A stretch of DNA of 64,000 bases from Frigidibacter albus (GTDB lineage: Bacteria > Pseudomonadota > Alphaproteobacteria > Rhodobacterales > Rhodobacteraceae), in the NCBI RefSeq assembly GCF_009908165.1, contig NZ_JAAAUC010000004.1, forward strand, positions 186,001 through 250,000, given 5' to 3'. Under the pieces are notes generated by a model. That model saw only the letters and a program-made list of their open reading frames with translations, was not told where the DNA came from and searched no databases. Below, piece by piece: positions 36,796 to 46,847 of the stretch; the stretch's first letter is position 1; every line of letters starts with the position of its first letter. The translations under genes were made by a program, and so were the position numbers.

Positions 36796-39363
36796 GTGAC
36801 CGATACCGCTCCCGAGCCCACCCTCCTCGCCGACTACGCTCCCTTCCCCTTCACGGTGGAGCAAGTGGCGCTGACCTTCCGCCTCCATCCGCAGCACACC
36901 CGTGTCCTCTCGCGCCTGAGCCTCAAGCCCACCACCGAAGGCCAGCCCCTCCACCTCCACGGCGAGAACCTGACCCTCATCTCCCTCTCCCTGAACGGCG
37001 CGCCACTCCCCGACATCGCCCCCGATGCCGAAGGCCTGACCATCCCCGCCGCCCTCCTCCCCGCCACCGCCTTCACGCTGGAGGCCGAGGTCGAGATCGC
37101 TCCCGAAACCAACACCGCGCTCGAAGGCCTCTACATGTCCGGCGGCATCTACTGCACCCAATGCGAGGCGGAGGGGTTCCGCAAGATCACCTTCTACCCC
37201 GACCGCCCCGACGTGATGGCCCCGTTCCGGGTGCGCATCGAATCGGACATGCCGGTGCTGCTGTCGAACGGCAACCCCGCCGCCTCCGGCCCCGGCTGGG
37301 CGGAATGGGTCGATCCCTGGCCCAAGCCCGCCTACCTGTTCGCGCTGGTCGCGGGCGATCTGGTCGCGCATTCCGCCAGCTTCACCACCCGCTCGGGCCG
37401 CGCCACCCCCCTCAACATCTGGGTCCGCCCCGGCGACGAGGATCGCTGCGCCTTCGCGATGGACGCCCTGCAACGCTCGATGGCCTGGGACGAGCAGGTC
37501 TATGGCCGCGAATATGACCTCGAGGTCTTCAACATCGTCGCCGTCGATGACTTCAACATGGGCGCGATGGAGAACAAGGGCCTCAACATCTTCAACTCCA
37601 AGCTGGTGCTGGCCAGCGCCGATACCGCAACCGACACCGACTATGAGCGCATCGAACGGGTCATCGCCCATGAGTATTTCCACAACTGGACAGGCAACCG
37701 CATCACCTGCCGCGACTGGTTCCAGCTGTGCCTCAAGGAAGGGCTGACCGTCTTCCGCGACCAGCAGTTCATGTCCGACATGCGCTCTGCCCCGGTGAAG
37801 CGGATCGAGGATGTGCTGACGCTGCGCGCCCGCCAGTTCCGCGAGGATATGGGGCCGCTGGCGCATCCCGTCCGCCCGGATGCTTATGTCGAGATCAACA
37901 ATTTCTACACCGCCACCATCTACGAAAAGGGCGCCGAGGTGATCGGGATGCTCAAGCGGCTGGTGGGGGACGCGGGCTACAAGGCCGCGCTCGACCTCTA
38001 TTTCGACCGGCATGACGGCGATGCCGCCACCATCGAGGACTGGCTGAAGGTGTTCGAGGATGCGACGGGCCGCGACCTTGCCCAGTTCAAGCGCTGGTAC
38101 ACCGATGCCGGCACCCCGCGGCTGGCGGTGGAGGATGACTGGCAGGACGGCACCTACACGCTGACCTTCCGCCAGGAAACGCCCCCCACCCCCGGCCAGC
38201 CGGACAAGCCGCCGCGGGTGATCCCGATCGCGCTTGGCCTCCTGGCCCCCAACGGTGACGAGGTGCTGCCGACCACCGTGCTGGAGATGACGGAAGGCCA
38301 GCAGAGCTTCCGTTTCGAAGGCCTCTCCGCCCGCCCCGTCCCCTCCATCCTGCGCGGCTTCTCGGCCCCGGTCGTGCTCGACCGCACCGCGCCCCCCGGC
38401 GAGCGCGCCTTCCTCTTGGCCCATGACACCGATCCGGTGAACCGCTGGGAGGCGGGCCGCGGCCTTGCCAAGGAGGTGCTGGCGCGGATGGTCACGGAGG
38501 GCGCGGAGCCCGCCGCCGACCTGCTTGCCGGGCTGGAAGCGGTGGTGCGCGATGAATGCCTCGACCCCGCCTTCCGCGCGCTCTGCCTGCGGATGCCGGC
38601 CGAGGATGACATGGCCCAGACCCTGCACGCCAGCGGCGTGGTCCCCGACCCTGACGCCATCCACGCCGCCCGCAAGCGCCTGCAACTGGCGCTGGCGCAG
38701 CGCCTCGCCCCGGTGCTGCCCGGCATGATCGCAAGCCTTGCCAACAACGGCCCCTTCGACCCCGGCGCCGCCGCGGCCGGCCAGCGCGCCCTGCGCCTCG
38801 CCTGCCTTGGCCTCCTGACCCGGCTGGACGGTGGCGAGGCCGCTACCCGCGCCCATGCGCAGGCAGGCAACATGACCGACAGCCTCGGCGCGCTCTCCTG
38901 CCTGCTGGACGCTGGCCGCGGCGCGGCTGAACTGACCGCCTTCCACCAGCGCTGGCAGGGAAACCGGCTGGTCATCGACAAGTGGTTCATGGTGCAGGTG
39001 CTGCACGCCGCGCCGGACCGGCTGGCAGAGGTCGCAACCACCCTCACCCGTCACCCCGATTTCGACTGGAAGAACCCCAACCGCTTCCGGTCCGTCATGG
39101 GCGCGCTGGCCGAAAACCATGCCGGCTTCCACCACCCCTCGGGCGCCGGCTACCGCCTGCTGGCCGACTGGCTGATCAAGCTCGATGCGGTGAACCCGCA
39201 GACCACGGCACGGATGAGCACCGCCTTCGAGACCTGGACCCGCTATGACACGGACCGCCAGGCGCAGGCGCAGGGGGCCCTGCAGAGCATCGCCGCGCGC
39301 CCGGGACTCAGCCGCGATACGGGGGAGATGGTGGGGCGAATCCTCAAGGCCGGAGACGCCTGA
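36796..39363 (+). CDS. pepN: Aminopeptidase N (M1 family)
   Basis: Zinc aminopeptidase of 855 aa that trims N-terminal residues from peptides. The substrate motif GAMEN is at residues 256-260. The zinc site HEYFHNWTGNR begins at residue 292, with the third ligand in LKEGLTVFRDQQF. The C-terminal DUF3458-type helical part is complete. Start is GTG 36796 behind AAGGA, giving (M)TDTAPEPTLLADYAP. The frame is open upstream, but that sequence is the family-1 repeat. Confidence 0.93.
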   Translation: MTDTAPEPTLLADYAPFPFTVEQVALTFRLHPQHTRVLSRLSLKPTTEGQPLHLHGENLTLISLSLNGAPLPDIAPDAEGLTIPAALLPATAFTLEAEVEIAPETNTALEGLYMSGGIYCTQCEAEGFRKITFYPDRPDVMAPFRVRIESDMPVLLSNGNPAASGPGWAEWVDPWPKPAYLFALVAGDLVAHSASFTTRSGRATPLNIWVRPGDEDRCAFAMDALQRSMAWDEQVYGREYDLEVFNIVAVDDFNMGAMENKGLNIFNSKLVLASADTATDTDYERIERVIAHEYFHNWTGNRITCRDWFQLCLKEGLTVFRDQQFMSDMRSAPVKRIEDVLTLRARQFREDMGPLAHPVRPDAYVEINNFYTATIYEKGAEVIGMLKRLVGDAGYKAALDLYFDRHDGDAATIEDWLKVFEDATGRDLAQFKRWYTDAGTPRLAVEDDWQDGTYTLTFRQETPPTPGQPDKPPRVIPIALGLLAPNGDEVLPTTVLEMTEGQQSFRFEGLSARPVPSILRGFSAPVVLDRTAPPGERAFLLAHDTDPVNRWEAGRGLAKEVLARMVTEGAEPAADLLAGLEAVVRDECLDPAFRALCLRMPAEDDMAQTLHASGVVPDPDAIHAARKRLQLALAQRLAPVLPGMIASLANNGPFDPGAAAAGQRALRLACLGLLTRLDGGEAATRAHAQAGNMTDSLGALSCLLDAGRGAAELTAFHQRWQGNRLVIDKWFMVQVLHAAPDRLAEVATTLTRHPDFDWKNPNRFRSVMGALAENHAGFHHPSGAGYRLLADWLIKLDAVNPQTTARMSTAFETWTRYDTDRQAQAQGALQSIAARPGLSRDTGEMVGRILKAGDA

Positions 39364-39561
39364 CCGGCCCCGAACACAGCGCTTCCTGCGGCGGCCCGGC
39401 CATCCCGGCCGCCGCAGAATTGCCCGGGTCGGCAAGGATTGGAGCAGTATTGTCCGCAATTCAGCAACAATTGCATACCGGTACCTGCATTGTTTCCGCA
39501 GATCCCGGACCCCAATTTCTTCAGCCACAATCCCGCCACAATTCGGCGGCCTCTTTCTGCC

Positions 39562-39843
39562 ATGCGCAGCTCCCGTCCCGACTCCCCTTCAGGCCATCCC
39601 GACCCTGCGCTGCGGCCAAGGCCGGCGCAGTATCTGGCACTCTGGGCGGGGCTGCTGGCGGCGCTGTCGCTGTGGCGCATCGGGCTCTGGCCACTGCTGC
39701 CCTTCGCGCTGGCGCTGGTCGCGCTGGCGCTGCACAGGCTGGCGGGCCAGCTGAATCTGCCCCAAGGCACCCGGGACACCGCCCATGGCAGGCTTCCGCC
39801 GATCCCGCGGCCGGGAACGCGGCCCTCTGGCGCAGGGAACTAA
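39562..39843 (+). CDS. Possible small membrane protein
   Basis: A 93-aa reading frame with a central hydrophobic block of about 40 residues (YLALWAGLLAALSLWR..., LLPFALALVALALHRL), which would make two membrane helices. It lies between pepN and the acyltransferase gene, 41 bp before the latter. There is no clear ribosome-binding site, and the tail is Pro/Arg-rich, so it may not be real. No family is recognised. Confidence 0.35.
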   Translation: MRSSRPDSPSGHPDPALRPRPAQYLALWAGLLAALSLWRIGLWPLLPFALALVALALHRLAGQLNLPQGTRDTAHGRLPPIPRPGTRPSGAGN

Positions 39844-39884
39844 GCTGTCATATTCCTGTTGTCAGCCTGTGTTCGGAGTGTGCC

Positions 39885-40766
39885 ATGCAGGACAAGATCG
39901 ACCCCTTAATCGCGGAACGCGCGCCGTGGCTCTTCACCGGGCGTCCGCATCATACCGTTGCGCGTCATCTGCTGACCCGGCTTCTGGGCTATCCCAAGAC
40001 CGTCGCCATCGGCACGGCGGTGGAGCATGAGCCGACGGAGCGCATCATGGCGACCATGGCGCAGATCATCGCGCAGGACGTGCAGGTTACCGGGCTCGAC
40101 AATATCCCGCGCAACGGCCCGGCGATGGTGGTGGCCAACCACCCGACCGGCATCGCCGATGGCATCATCCTGTGGTCGGTGCTGCAATCGGTGCGCCCCG
40201 ACCTCTTCATCTATGCCAATTCCGATATCCTGCGGATCCTGCCGCAGATGCAAAGCCTGATCCTGCCGGTGGAATGGCGGATGGACAAGCGCACCCTCGC
40301 CAAGACCCGCGAGACGATGACGCTGACCCGCGCCGCGCTGGACCAGGGCCGCCTCGGGGTGATCTTCCCCTCGGGCCGGCTGGCCAAGCGCCGGGGCCTG
40401 CGGCTCTACGAACGCGACTGGATGCCCTCGGCCGCAATGATCGCCCGCAAGTTCGACATCCCGGTGGTGCCGCTGAACATCCGCGCCCGCAACTCGGCGC
40501 TGTTCTACCTGTTCGACCTGATCCACCCGACCCTGCGCGACATCACCCTGTTCCACGAGACCCTGAACAAGGGCCGCCAGCCCTACCGGGTAACCGTCGG
40601 CCGCCCGATCCCGCCCGAGCGCCTGCCCGAAACCTCGGCCGAGGGCATCGAGATGCTGAAGGCGGAAACGCTGGCGCTTGGCCAGCCCGATGGCCGCGGC
40701 ATCTCGATGATCGACGCAACGCGCAAGCTGCTGCCCAAGCGCCGCCCCGCCGTGATCCGCGGCTGA
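39885..40766 (+). CDS. Lysophospholipid acyltransferase-like (PlsC domain) protein
   Basis: A 293-aa acyltransferase-fold protein. The catalytic motif is VVANHPTGIADG, an H-x5-D form found in the ornithine-lipid/hemolysin-like branch rather than the H-x4-D of classical PlsC. IFPSGRLAKRRGLR is the phosphate-binding FPxG-type block, and IPVVPLNIRARN the later motif. ATG 39885 follows GGAG. Probable role is acyl transfer to a membrane lipid at the inner membrane; the exact acceptor is unknown. Confidence 0.75.
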   Translation: MQDKIDPLIAERAPWLFTGRPHHTVARHLLTRLLGYPKTVAIGTAVEHEPTERIMATMAQIIAQDVQVTGLDNIPRNGPAMVVANHPTGIADGIILWSVLQSVRPDLFIYANSDILRILPQMQSLILPVEWRMDKRTLAKTRETMTLTRAALDQGRLGVIFPSGRLAKRRGLRLYERDWMPSAAMIARKFDIPVVPLNIRARNSALFYLFDLIHPTLRDITLFHETLNKGRQPYRVTVGRPIPPERLPETSAEGIEMLKAETLALGQPDGRGISMIDATRKLLPKRRPAVIRG

Positions 40767-40937
40767 CGGGCCCGCCGGGGCCACACAGCTCCCGCGCGCC
40801 CGCGCCTTCCAGCTTTGCATTTCTCAAATATCCTGCGGGGGTGCGGGGGCGCAAAGCCCCCGCGGCCGGCCCCCAAAGCCCCCGGAACGCAAAAGGGCAG
40901 GCCGAAGCCCGCCCATCCACCTCAAGTCCCGAAACCC
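40767..40937. other. Intergenic region between convergent genes
   Basis: 171 bp with no gene. Its only recognisable content is the family-2 repeat at 40826-40863; I see nothing else in it. Confidence 0.5.
40826..40863 (-). repeat. Family-2 intergenic repeat, copy 2
   Basis: Read on the minus strand: GCGGGGGC/GCCCCCGC stem, then CACCCCCGCAGGATATTTG. It lies 75 bp past the stop of the minus-strand lytic transglycosylase gene, in the same orientation relative to the gene as copies 1 and 3. Confidence 0.55.
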
Positions 40938-41552
40938 TCAGGTGCGCGAGGCCGGCACCCGGCAATAGGGCTGCGCCTTGGTCCAGGCCGCCATCTCGGC
41001 AACCTTGCCCGAAGACCGCATCGGCGCCCAGTCGCGCGCAAGGCCGGCCCAGCCGCCCTGCCCGTTGGACAGGATCGCGCGGTCCTTGCCGACCTGCCGC
41101 GCCGCGATCTTCACCGCGCAGGCGAGGTTGGCCGAGCCATCCTTCAACGCGCTCGCCGAGGTCGCCTCGCAATTATAGGCCCGCGCGGTGCCCGGCGCGA
41201 TCTGCATCAGCCCCAGCCATTGCCCACCGCCGCCACTTGCCTTGGGGTTCCAGGTGCTTTCATGCTTGGCCAGCGCCGAGAGCATCCCCACCCAGAACGC
41301 CTCACGCTCTTCCAGCGAAGCCGTCGCGTAGCCCGGGCAGAAGGTGGCGATGTCGGAGGGAACGGTGGTGGCCAGCACGGCCCCGTCGGTTTCCAGCGCG
41401 GTCAGCGTCGCCTCGGTCCAGCTCAGCGCCTCGGGGCGATGGTCCCAACGGGTGACCGGCGCGGTGGCCGGAGCCTCGGCCGGCTGCACGCAGGCCGCAA
41501 GAAAGACGAACGCACACAGCGCAAACGAACGGGGAAGGCGGAAAGCTGACAT
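40938..41552 (-). CDS. Lytic transglycosylase (SLT domain) lipoprotein
   Basis: A 204-aa envelope protein that should cut peptidoglycan glycan strands. The lipobox is FLAAC at about residue 18. The SLT core is present: the catalytic Glu in ALAKHESTWNP, QWLGLMQIAPGTARAYNC, and the later AARQVGKDRAIL. ATG 41552 starts MSAFRLPRSFALCAFVF. It is divergent from gatB. The substrate is peptidoglycan in the periplasm. Confidence 0.85.
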   Translation of the reverse strand: MSAFRLPRSFALCAFVFLAACVQPAEAPATAPVTRWDHRPEALSWTEATLTALETDGAVLATTVPSDIATFCPGYATASLEEREAFWVGMLSALAKHESTWNPKASGGGGQWLGLMQIAPGTARAYNCEATSASALKDGSANLACAVKIAARQVGKDRAILSNGQGGWAGLARDWAPMRSSGKVAEMAAWTKAQPYCRVPASRT

Positions 41553-42027
41553 TGGACCTGAACAGTGGCACCGGACCCATGCACCCGGCAGCCGCCCTTC
41601 TGCCCGCAAACCCCCTAACGAAACAATTCGCGGAAAACCGCTTAGGCGATTCCTTGCTTCCTCGGCGGAAACCCGCGCAAACCTGACAGAAACCGCAGTA
41701 TTGCGTTAACGGGTTCGGAACCTGTTTTCCGGGAGGACTGGCCCCTTTCTTCCCTTGCCCGGAATCAAGGCGCTTCTGCGCCGCCGGGCAGCGCCCGTCC
41801 GCCCCCCCGGGCGGGCGCTTTCCACGCCAGCGCCTAGAACCACGGTGGAGGTGGGCCGCACCATAAAGCGCCTAGAACCCCTGTTGCCCGCCCACCCGGC
41901 GGACGGGCCCTGCCCTCTGTTGGGCCGGACTGCCGAAGGAGGCTGCTTCAGACAGCTGCCCCTCCACCCTTGCCCGGCCCGCGCACGCGCCGTATGAAGG
42001 CGCGATCCGCAGACATGAGGCACCGAC
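41553..42027. promoter_or_regulatory. Divergent region between the lytic transglycosylase and gatB
   Basis: 475 bp without a gene. The middle is taken up by family-1 repeat copy D (41753-41919). The first 150 bp, with the less GC-rich GAAACCGCAGTATTGCGTT, are the likeliest promoter zone for the lytic transglycosylase. The last ~100 bp should hold the gatB promoter. Confidence 0.45.
41753..41919 (-). repeat. Family-1 palindromic repeat, copy D
   Basis: About 167 bp in the orientation opposite to copies B, C and E. It reads CTTGCCCGGAATCAAGGCGC..., then the arm, the core with two CGCCTAGAACC repeats and CACCATAAAG, then GGCGGACGGGCCCTGCCC (one mismatch to the reference arm) and TCTG. Confidence 0.8.
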
Positions 42028-43554
42028 ATGCTCGACCTGACCTTCACCGCCCCGCAGCCCAAGGTGATTTCCGGCGCCAAGGCCGAGTGGGAGCTGGTGA
42101 TCGGGCTCGAAGTCCACGCGCAGGTGGCGTCCAACGCCAAGCTGTTCTCCGGCGCCTCCACCACCTTCGGGGCCGAGCCCAATGCCAATGTCGCCTTCGT
42201 CGATGCGGCGATGCCGGGGATGCTGCCGGTGGTGAACGAATTTTGCGTGGCGCAGGCCGTCCGCACCGGGCTGGGTCTGAAGGCCCAGATCAACCTGCGC
42301 TCGGCCTTCGACCGCAAGAACTACTTCTACCCCGACCTGCCGCAGGGCTACCAGATCAGCCAGCTCTACCACCCCATCGTCGGCGAGGGCGAAGTCATCG
42401 TCGACATGGGCCCCGGCCCCGATGGTAAAACGATCGCCCGCCTCGTCCGCATCGAGCGCATCCACCTCGAGCAGGATGCCGGCAAGTCGATCCATGACAT
42501 GGACCCGAACATGTCCTTCGTCGACCTCAACCGCACCGGCGTCGCGCTGATGGAGATCGTCTCCCGCCCCGACATCCGCGGGCCCGAAGAGGCCGCGGCC
42601 TATGTCGCCAAGCTGCGGCAGATCCTGCGCTATCTTGGCACCTGCGATGGCAACATGCAGAACGGCAACCTGCGCGCCGATGTGAACGTCTCGGTCTGCA
42701 AGCCGGGGCAGTATGAGAAATATCAGGCGACCCAGGATTTCAGTCATCTCGGCACCCGCTGCGAGATCAAGAACATGAACTCGCTGCGCTTCATCCAGGC
42801 CGCCATCGACTACGAGGCCCGCCGCCAGATCGCGATCCTGGAGGATGGCGGGTCGATCGTGCAGGAAACCCGGCTCTACGATCCCGACAAGGGCGAAACC
42901 CGCTCGATGCGGTCCAAGGAAGAGGCGCATGACTACCGCTACTTCCCCGACCCCGACCTCTTGCCACTGGAGATCGAGCAGGCCTGGGTCGATGACATCG
43001 CCGCCACCATGCCCGAACTGCCCGACGCCCGCAAAGCCCGCTACATGGGCGATTTCGGGCTGACCGACTATGACGCCTCGGTGCTGACCGCCGAAAAGGA
43101 GAACGCCGTCTTCTTCGAGGCGGTAGCCGGGGGCCGCGACGGCAAGACCGCCGCCAACTGGGTCATCAACGAGCTGTTCGGCCGCCTGAACAAGGAAAGC
43201 CTGACCATCGCCGAAAGCCCGGTCTCCGCCGCGCAGCTTGGCGGCGTGCTGGACCTGATCGGCTCGGGCGAGATTTCCGGCAAGATGGCCAAGGACCTGT
43301 TCGAGATCCTGTGGACCGAAGGCGGCACCCCCGCCGAAATCGCCGCCGCCCGCGGCATGAAGCAGGTCACCGACACCGGCGCCATCGAGGCCGCGGTGGA
43401 CGCGATCATCGCCGCCAACCCCGCCCAGGTGGAAAAGGCCCGCGCCAATGCCAAGCTCGCCGGCTGGTTCACCGGGCAGGTGCTGAAGGCCACCGGCGGC
43501 AAGGCCAACCCGGCCGTGGTGAACGAGATGGTGGCGCGGAAGCTGGGGCTGTAA
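42028..43554 (+). CDS. gatB: Aspartyl/glutamyl-tRNA amidotransferase subunit B
   Basis: Part of GatCAB, which converts Glu-tRNA(Gln) and Asp-tRNA(Asn) to the amidated forms. The 508-aa protein shows [47 protein letters not shown] and [13 protein letters not shown], followed by the C-terminal GatB/YqeY helical domain. ATG 42028 gives [14 protein letters not shown]. GatA and GatC are not in the window, which is common in this group. Confidence 0.95.
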   Translation: MLDLTFTAPQPKVISGAKAEWELVIGLEVHAQVASNAKLFSGASTTFGAEPNANVAFVDAAMPGMLPVVNEFCVAQAVRTGLGLKAQINLRSAFDRKNYFYPDLPQGYQISQLYHPIVGEGEVIVDMGPGPDGKTIARLVRIERIHLEQDAGKSIHDMDPNMSFVDLNRTGVALMEIVSRPDIRGPEEAAAYVAKLRQILRYLGTCDGNMQNGNLRADVNVSVCKPGQYEKYQATQDFSHLGTRCEIKNMNSLRFIQAAIDYEARRQIAILEDGGSIVQETRLYDPDKGETRSMRSKEEAHDYRYFPDPDLLPLEIEQAWVDDIAATMPELPDARKARYMGDFGLTDYDASVLTAEKENAVFFEAVAGGRDGKTAANWVINELFGRLNKESLTIAESPVSAAQLGGVLDLIGSGEISGKMAKDLFEILWTEGGTPAEIAAARGMKQVTDTGAIEAAVDAIIAANPAQVEKARANAKLAGWFTGQVLKATGGKANPAVVNEMVARKLGL

Positions 43555-43566
43555 GGCCCCGGCCCC

Positions 43567-45192
43567 CTACAGGTCCAGCCGCCCCTGCGCGCCGGGGTCC
43601 TTCTCCACCACCGCGCGCTTGAAGGCGTCATCGCGCCGCGCGGGCAGGCGCAGCGCGCGGTCGCGCAGGCGCATCGCCTCCTCCACCGTCACGATCTGCA
43701 GCCGCGGCACCGGGGCAAAGCCCGGCAGCTCATACTGCCCCGCCCCTGCCGCCTCGGTCAGCATCGGGCGCGTCGGCTCGGTCAGCGTCAGCAAGATGCC
43801 AACCCCCGCCCCCTCGCGCTCGATCACGCCGCGCAGGTCGCGCACCATGCCCACGCCGACATTGCCGCCCGCCTTGACGCTGACGATGGCGCGGCCCTCG
43901 GATTTCGCGCCGAACCACAGGTTGCCGTCGATGCCCTTGTCGGCGCCCTTCTTCGACAGGTTGCCCGGCTGCGCCGCAATCAGCGACAGCGCCCATTTTT
44001 CGAACTCGTGATACTTGCCCCGCGCCGCCAGCTCGCGCGCGCCGCCAATATCCTGCGGCACGCCGTGGGTGGTGAATTCCACCCCCGGAAAGGCATCGCG
44101 CAGCCGCTTTTCGATCAGCCCGATGGCCAGATGGGTCACGTCGATGCCGACCCATTGCCGCCCCAGCTTCTGCGCCGCATGAACGGTGGTGCCGCAGCCG
44201 CAGAACGGGTCGAGCACCACATCGCCGGGATTGGAGGAGGCATTGAGAATGCGTTCGAGCAGGGCGACGGGCTTTTGGGTGGGGTAGCCGAGGCGTTCTT
44301 TGGCCTGTGAATTGAGCGGCGGAATGTCGTCCCAATAGTTGCTGATAGTGGTTCCTTTGTCATCTTCTGGGCGAAGCTTGCGGCGCGGCCGACCAGTTGA
44401 CGTCCAATACAGGTTGCCTTTCCTATCGAGCTCTTTCAGCTTCTCGATTTCCATGCGCCATCCGGCGGGACCGGGAGTAAAGCCTTTGTACTCATAGACA
44501 AGGTTTTCACGATCTCCCATGCTTCCCGAGCGCATGACTGGCCCATCGTCCCAACGGCCTACTTCGTCGACAAACGCGTACTTCTCCTCGATCTCTGTGC
44601 TGGTGAGTGGGCGCATAATACGTTCACGGTAAAGCGGCGCAGACGCAGATTTGACAAAGTAGAAAATCGTGTCCGTGGATTTCCCGAGCTGCTTCACGCC
44701 ATGCTGAGAACCCTTTGGATTTCTTGAACGAAGCCAGACAATTTCGTTCCGATAATTCGTCGCCCCAAACACCGCATCCAGCAAGATCTTCAGATAGTGG
44801 CTCGCCGTCGGGTCGCAGTGCAGGTACAGCGAGCCGGTCGGCTTCAGCACCCGGTGCAATTCGATCAGCCGCACCGCCATCATGGCGAGATAAGCCATCA
44901 TGTCATTGTCGCCCAGGAAGGACCGGATCGCCCGCAGCATGGTGCTGGCCGCCGCATTGCCGCCCCGCATCACCTCGCCAAAGGCCTCTTCGGCGCTGTC
45001 GTTCCAGTGCCAGGTATCGTCAAACGCCTCGATCTGCGCCGCCGATTGCGCGCCGTCGCCGCCCTTGAACAGTACATTGTAGCTGGCATTCGAATTGAAC
45101 GGCGGGTCGAGATAGATCAGATCGACGCTCTCATCGCGGATGCTCTCGCGCAGCACGGCCAGATTGTCGCCATAGTAAAGATGGTTCGCCAT
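43567..45192 (-). CDS. DNA adenine methyltransferase fused to a restriction-nuclease-like C-terminal domain
   Basis: A 541-aa protein. The methyltransferase is beta-class by motif order: DPPFNSN (residues 29-35), then the SAM motif [13 protein letters not shown] near residue 330. The middle (about 140-310) should be the target-recognition region. The C-terminal ~170 residues include [10 protein letters not shown] and [18 protein letters not shown], resembling Mrr-type PD-(D/E)xK domains, but with Ser where Gln/Glu precedes the Lys. The segment 44270-44770 is visibly less GC-rich than both ends. It has no separate restriction gene beside it. It converges with gatB with 12 bp between. Confidence 0.82.
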   Translation of the reverse strand: MANHLYYGDNLAVLRESIRDESVDLIYLDPPFNSNASYNVLFKGGDGAQSAAQIEAFDDTWHWNDSAEEAFGEVMRGGNAAASTMLRAIRSFLGDNDMMAYLAMMAVRLIELHRVLKPTGSLYLHCDPTASHYLKILLDAVFGATNYRNEIVWLRSRNPKGSQHGVKQLGKSTDTIFYFVKSASAPLYRERIMRPLTSTEIEEKYAFVDEVGRWDDGPVMRSGSMGDRENLVYEYKGFTPGPAGWRMEIEKLKELDRKGNLYWTSTGRPRRKLRPEDDKGTTISNYWDDIPPLNSQAKERLGYPTQKPVALLERILNASSNPGDVVLDPFCGCGTTVHAAQKLGRQWVGIDVTHLAIGLIEKRLRDAFPGVEFTTHGVPQDIGGARELAARGKYHEFEKWALSLIAAQPGNLSKKGADKGIDGNLWFGAKSEGRAIVSVKAGGNVGVGMVRDLRGVIEREGAGVGILLTLTEPTRPMLTEAAGAGQYELPGFAPVPRLQIVTVEEAMRLRDRALRLPARRDDAFKRAVVEKDPGAQGRLDL

Positions 45193-45285
45193 GCCGCCCG
45201 CCCCTGCTGCCGCCCGAAGCTTGCCCGCCCCGTGGTCACCAAAGTGTTAACCCGCGCGCGATGGATCGGCAATCAACGGATGGGC

Positions 45286-45858
45286 TCACCCCCCCTTCGC
45301 TCCCAGCTTCCGCATCCGCCCCAGCCAGGCCTCCCGCGCTGCCGCACTCATCCCCTCGACCATGCCCACCCGTGTTTCCCGCACCGGCCTTATGCCCGAG
45401 AACCCCAGGATCGACCGCGACAGCTGCGCCGTGCCATGCGCCCCGAACCACAGCCCGTAGACCGGCGCCGGCATCCCCATCGTCACCACGATCCTTGCCG
45501 ATTTGCCGCACAGGTGCCGCTCCCACCCCTTGGCCCCGCGGCGGAAGGCAAAGTCCTCGCGGAACACATGCTCCAGCCACGCCTTCAGCCGCGCCGGCAT
45601 CCCGCCCAGCCACAGCGGGAACACCAGCACCAGATGATCGGCCCAGAGGATCGCCGCCTGCCCCTCGGCCGCCCAATCCGGCGGCGGCCCCGTCCACTCG
45701 GCGCGCGAGCGCAGCAGCGTCACCGGCGCGGCCCCCACGTCGATGCACCGCACGCCGTGCCCCGCCGCCATCGCCGCGCCGGCATAGGCCTCGGCCAGCG
45801 CGTGGCACAAATGCCCCTCGCCGCTGTCCGGATGCCCCTGGATCACGAGGATGTTCAT
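45286..45858 (-). CDS. NAD(P)H:quinone oxidoreductase-like flavoprotein
   Basis: A 190-aa flavodoxin-fold protein (MdaB/NQO1-like). MNILVIQGHPDSGEGHLCHAL binds the FMN phosphate. LVLVFPLWLGGMPARLKAWL and VFREDFAFRRG are standard for the family, as is TMGMPAPVYGLWFGAHG. ATG 45858 follows AAAGGGG. It would reduce quinones by two electrons in the cytosol. Confidence 0.82.
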   Translation of the reverse strand: MNILVIQGHPDSGEGHLCHALAEAYAGAAMAAGHGVRCIDVGAAPVTLLRSRAEWTGPPPDWAAEGQAAILWADHLVLVFPLWLGGMPARLKAWLEHVFREDFAFRRGAKGWERHLCGKSARIVVTMGMPAPVYGLWFGAHGTAQLSRSILGFSGIRPVRETRVGMVEGMSAAAREAWLGRMRKLGAKGG

Positions 45859-45993
45859 GGCCTTGCCCCTTTGCCCGCCTTTAGGAAGCATGAAACCGCC
45901 GAGCCGCCCGCGCCTTGATCTTGCGCAATCGGCGTGGCTGTGGCCCATAGGCAACCGATGCCGCACCGATGGGGCAAGGGAGACGAAGACGTC

Positions 45994-46482
45994 ATGCAGC
46001 GATACGAGTACAAGGTGATCCCCGCACCGGGCCGCGGCGAAAAGGTCCGCGGGCTGAAGACCACGGCCGAGCGGTTTGCCCATGCGATGACCGAGTTGAT
46101 GAACGACATGGCCCGCGACGGCTGGGAATATCTGCGCGCCGACACGCTGCCCTGCGAGGAGCGGTCCGGTTTCACCAGCCGCACCACCACCTATCAGAAC
46201 CTGCTGACCTTCCGCCGCATCCCCGCCGCCGTCGCCGCGGTGGAAATGCCACGCGCGCTGGCGGCCCCTGCCGCGCCGGCGCCTGCGCCCCAGCAGCGCC
46301 CGCTGGTCGCCGCCCCCGGGCTCGGCAGCTTTGGCCAGCCTGCCCGCGCCCCCGAGGCGGACGACATCGCCGAGGACGAGCCCGCCCCGGCCCTGCGCGC
46401 CACCGCCCCGCTGGGGGATGCGCCCAAGGTCGAGGCGGCGCCGGAGCCGGGCAAGGCCCCGCGCCTCGGCCCCGCCGACTAG
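45994..46482 (+). CDS. DUF4177-domain protein with Ala/Pro-rich tail
   Basis: A 162-aa protein. The first ~70 residues are a DUF4177-like domain: MQRYEYKVIPAPGRG, AMTELMNDMARDGWEYLRAD and NLLTFRRIP. The rest is a low-complexity Ala/Pro/Glu-rich tail. ATG 45994 gives the usual start; the frame is open upstream. It overlaps the end of bolA by 4 bp (convergent). Function unknown. Confidence 0.72.
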   Translation: MQRYEYKVIPAPGRGEKVRGLKTTAERFAHAMTELMNDMARDGWEYLRADTLPCEERSGFTSRTTTYQNLLTFRRIPAAVAAVEMPRALAAPAAPAPAPQQRPLVAAPGLGSFGQPARAPEADDIAEDEPAPALRATAPLGDAPKVEAAPEPGKAPRLGPAD

Positions 46483-46733
46483 CCCGCGTCCACCGCCAGC
46501 GCGTGCAGGCGCGCCATCAGTTCCGGCCCCAGCGCCGCATGCACCGCCCGGTGCCGCGCCAGCCGCGACATCGGCGCCAACTCGCCCGCCCGAATCCGCA
46601 CCCGGAAATGCGTCTGCCCGCCCTCGCGCCAGCCCCCATGGCCGCGGTGGCTCTCGCTCTCATCGACCACCTCCAGCGCTTCCGGGGCAAAGCGCGCGTC
46701 TAACCGCTGGCGTATCTCCTCCGATATCGTCAT
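46479..46733 (-). CDS. bolA: BolA family protein
   Basis: An 84-aa protein of the BolA/IbaG family, which works with monothiol glutaredoxins on iron-sulfur cluster traffic. The motif run DESESHRGHGGWREGGQTHF with the FRVRI strand and RHRAVHAALG helix is typical. The start is ATG 46733 (MTISEEIRQRLDARF). In related genomes bolA sits beside this J-protein gene and cobS, as it does here on the opposite strand. Confidence 0.93.
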   Translation of the reverse strand: MTISEEIRQRLDARFAPEALEVVDESESHRGHGGWREGGQTHFRVRIRAGELAPMSRLARHRAVHAALGPELMARLHALAVDAG

Positions 46734-46847
46734 AACTGCCCCGCCTTCTCGCTATTTTGCACCCGCACCGTCACTGCCCCTTCAAAGCGGCGTGAAAAAC
46801 CCTAAACTTGCCCTCCCGAGTCGGAAAGGCAGCACCGCAGGGTACCC

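Noticed and set aside
36565-39528. 987-codon minus-strand reading frame
   Set aside because: Antisense shadow of pepN, which carries GAMEN and HExxH.
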